Positions 6,280 through 8,053 of a stretch of 8,053 bases of DNA are shown piece after piece. Source of the stretch: Flavobacteriaceae bacterium UBA5079 (GTDB lineage Bacteria; Bacteroidota; Bacteroidia; Flavobacteriales; Flavobacteriaceae); NCBI GenBank assembly GCA_002414705.1, contig DIAL01000076.1:3853-11905 (forward strand), read 5' to 3'. The first letter of the stretch is position 1; each line of letters starts with the position of its first letter. The notes below the pieces were generated by a model. That model was not told the DNA's origin, made no database searches, and worked only from the letters and a program-made list of their open reading frames with translations. A program made the translations under genes and the position numbers.

Positions 6280-8001
6280 ATGAAAAAGCTATTTTTAGCA
6301 TTAACAGCTATAATTTTTTCTATTTCGGCCTTAAAGGCTCAAGATATTTCTAAAAAATGGCAATTTCAATCTGTTCACAATAATGTAGGTCAAACTGCTT
6401 TTTCTGTCGACCCTTACACAGATATTTTAGATCTTAATGCTGGTGAATTTAATTTTTCATTTAAAGAAAATGATTCCATAAGTGCTTCTGGTGATTATAT
6501 GCATCAGAATAATTTATTAGTATTTTTCTATACCAAACCTGTTGATACCTTAAAACGATACAAAATAACAGAACTTACAGATTCTACTCTTGTATTTACA
6601 GAAAAAGATCGCGTATATAGATTTACAGCTGCCAAAACAATTGAAGAAGCAAGCCTACTAACTGCTACCATAGATGAAAACGCTATTAAACCAAGTGAAG
6701 GCTTTTCGTTTACAAGCCTTTGGCGTGGTGTTTTAGGAATGGTTTCATTAATTTTTATTGCTTTTCTTTTTAGCAGTAACAGACGTGCCGTAAATTGGAA
6801 AACCGTTGCTATTGGTTTAGCGTTTCAATTAATTATTGCCATTGGTGTATTAAAAGTACCTTTTATTCAGAGTGCTTTTGAGGGAATTGGCGGACTGTTT
6901 ATTAGCATTCTAGATTTTACACGTGCTGGAAGTAAATTCTTGTTTGAAGGTCTTGTTGTTGACATGGATACTTTCGGCTTTATTTTTGCCTTTCAAGTGT
7001 TACCAACCATTATATTCTTTTCTGCTTTAACGTCAGTTTTGTTTTATTTAGGTATCATTCAACGTGCCGTAAAACTTATGGCTATGCTATTAACGAAACT
7101 TCTAAAAATTTCAGGGGCAGAAAGTTTAAGTGTAGCAGGTAATATATTTTTAGGTCAAACCGAAGCACCACTTCTTATTAAAGCCTATTTAGAAAAAATG
7201 ACAAAATCAGAGATGCTTTTGGTCATGATTGGTGGTATGGCAACCGTTGCAGGAGCTGTACTTGCTGCATACATTGGCTTTTTAGGCGGTGATGATCCAG
7301 CGTTACGCTTGGTATATGCAAAACATTTATTAGCAGCATCAGTAATGGCAGCTCCTGGCGCTATTGTTATTTCAAAAATACTCTATCCTCAAACCGAAGA
7401 AATTAATACAGACGTATCCGTTTCTTCTGAAAAAATAGGATCTAACATACTGGATGCTATTGCTAATGGAACTACAGAGGGTCTGCGTCTAGCCGTAAAC
7501 GTTGGAGCTATGCTTTTAGTTTTTGTTGCATTTATTGCTATGTTGAATGGTATTTTAGGATGGATTGGCGAATTTTCAACAGTAAATACTTGGATGGCAG
7601 AAAACACACCATATCCTGCCCTTTCACTAGAAGCCATTTTAGGAACAATTTTCGCACCACTTATGTGGCTTATTGGTGTTGCTACAGAAGATATCATGAT
7701 GATGGGACAATTACTAGGTATTAAATTAGCTGCTAGTGAGTTTGTTGGTTACATTCAATTAGCCGATTTAAAAAATGTAGCAAACGAGGTACATCTTAAT
7801 TACAATAAATCCATTATTATGGCCACCTATATGCTTTGTGGATTTGCTAATTTTGCATCTATAGGAATTCAAATTGGTGGTATTGGATCTTTAGCACCAG
7901 GGCAGCGAAAAACGTTATCCGAATTCGGAATTAAAGCCTTAATTGGTGGAACTATCGCGTCTTTAATTTCTGCAACTATTGCAGGAATGATAATTGGATA
8001 A
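6280..8001 (+). CDS. NupC/CNT-family concentrative nucleoside transporter with N-terminal lipocalin-like domain
   Basis: Inner-membrane, cation-coupled nucleoside importer, 573 aa, against about 400 for E. coli NupC. Residues 1-20 (MKKLFLALTAIIFSISALKA, then QD) form a signal peptide. Residues 21 to about 140 are a beta-rich, lipocalin-like soluble region without membrane segments. From about 145 the CNT core begins, with hydrophobic segments near 147-165, 174-192, 231-259, 311-335, 350-367, 402-429, 450-466 and 553-572. Hallmarks are SALTSVLFYLG (248-258), GNIFLGQTEAPLLIK (287-301, first re-entrant hairpin; Gln293, Thr294, Glu295 match the nucleoside-binding residues of Vibrio CNT), ASEFVGY (485-491, Glu487) and CGFANFASIG (520-529; Phe522, Asn524, Ser527 match the second substrate motif). 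All key residues are present, so it should be active. Nucleoside specificity and Na+ versus H+ coupling cannot be told. It follows the nuclease-family gene by 16 bp. Confidence 0.93.
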   Translation: MKKLFLALTAIIFSISALKAQDISKKWQFQSVHNNVGQTAFSVDPYTDILDLNAGEFNFSFKENDSISASGDYMHQNNLLVFFYTKPVDTLKRYKITELTDSTLVFTEKDRVYRFTAAKTIEEASLLTATIDENAIKPSEGFSFTSLWRGVLGMVSLIFIAFLFSSNRRAVNWKTVAIGLAFQLIIAIGVLKVPFIQSAFEGIGGLFISILDFTRAGSKFLFEGLVVDMDTFGFIFAFQVLPTIIFFSALTSVLFYLGIIQRAVKLMAMLLTKLLKISGAESLSVAGNIFLGQTEAPLLIKAYLEKMTKSEMLLVMIGGMATVAGAVLAAYIGFLGGDDPALRLVYAKHLLAASVMAAPGAIVISKILYPQTEEINTDVSVSSEKIGSNILDAIANGTTEGLRLAVNVGAMLLVFVAFIAMLNGILGWIGEFSTVNTWMAENTPYPALSLEAILGTIFAPLMWLIGVATEDIMMMGQLLGIKLAASEFVGYIQLADLKNVANEVHLNYNKSIIMATYMLCGFANFASIGIQIGGIGSLAPGQRKTLSEFGIKALIGGTIASLISATIAGMIIG

Positions 8002-8037
8002 AAAAGCCCTTTTGTCCTTCGGATATTTTACCAAAGG
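8000..8037 (-). terminator. Possible minus-strand terminator after the nucleoside transporter
   Basis: CCTTT (8008-8012) plus G8014 pair with C8032 plus AAAGG (8033-8037), with one bulged T, and a small inner TCC-TTC-GGA hairpin (8015-8023). A T tract follows only on the minus strand (the As at 8000-8005). If real it would end a convergent transcript coming from beyond the window; no plus-strand T tract is seen after it. Confidence 0.22.
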
Positions 8038-8053
8038 AAAAAATAGTTGATAA

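Noticed and set aside
7389..7697. Minus-strand 102-codon open frame inside the nucleoside transporter gene
   Set aside because: It is fully antisense to conserved CNT sequence, has no homology I recognise and no promoter, so it is taken as a shadow frame. The same applies to minus-strand frames at 3729-3974 and 5708-5890 and the plus-strand frame at 2613-2795.
1..8053. tRNA, rRNA, CRISPR array, prophage, transposase, toxin-antitoxin or defence system
   Set aside because: No cloverleaf, no regularly spaced direct repeats and no coding sequence of these kinds was seen. All six long genes belong to recognised housekeeping or outer-membrane families.

Overview
The window is about 8 kb of A+T-rich bacterial chromosome. 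It reads as a member of the phylum Bacteroidota, most likely the family Flavobacteriaceae. The grounds are the low G+C, the absence of Shine-Dalgarno sequences before every start, candidate Bacteroidota-type -7 elements (TAnnTTTG-like), a DUF5686/carboxypeptidase-regulatory-like outer-membrane protein, signal peptides ending in '-AQ', and a gene order I associate with flavobacteria. The assignment rests on pattern recognition; no search was run.

Layout. Positions 1-3543 carry two minus-strand genes: pdhB (pyruvate dehydrogenase E1 beta subunit, 2566-3543) followed by a DUF5686-family outer-membrane protein (1-2502). Position 3544-3705 is a 162-bp divergent promoter region with a perfect 22-bp inverted repeat and a perfect 16-bp palindrome. 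Four plus-strand genes follow: etfB (3706-4452), etfA (4569-5528), a bifunctional-nuclease-family protein with a C-terminal UVR motif (5649-6263), and a concentrative nucleoside transporter of the NupC/CNT family with an extra secreted-type N-terminal domain (6280-8001). A long nested hairpin ending in a T tract (5556-5640) lies between etfA and the nuclease-family gene and probably divides the plus-strand block into two transcription units, etfBA and bfn-nupC.

How the genes fit together. PdhB takes part in making acetyl-CoA from pyruvate. The ETF heterodimer collects electrons from acyl-CoA dehydrogenases and passes them to the quinone pool. Central carbon entry and fatty-acid/amino-acid oxidation are therefore divergently arranged around one control region. 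The nuclease-family protein and the nucleoside transporter are 16 bp apart and almost certainly co-transcribed; a link to nucleoside or nucleic-acid salvage is possible but inferred.

This looks like a core, housekeeping region. I found no mobile element, CRISPR array, RNA gene or defence-type cluster, and no convincing undescribed multi-gene system. The points most worth a second look are the 22-bp operator-like palindrome, the nested hairpin after etfA, a hairpin with a T tract over the start of the DUF5686 gene, an Arg-to-Lys change at the flavin-contacting position of EtfA, and the extra domain on the nucleoside transporter.
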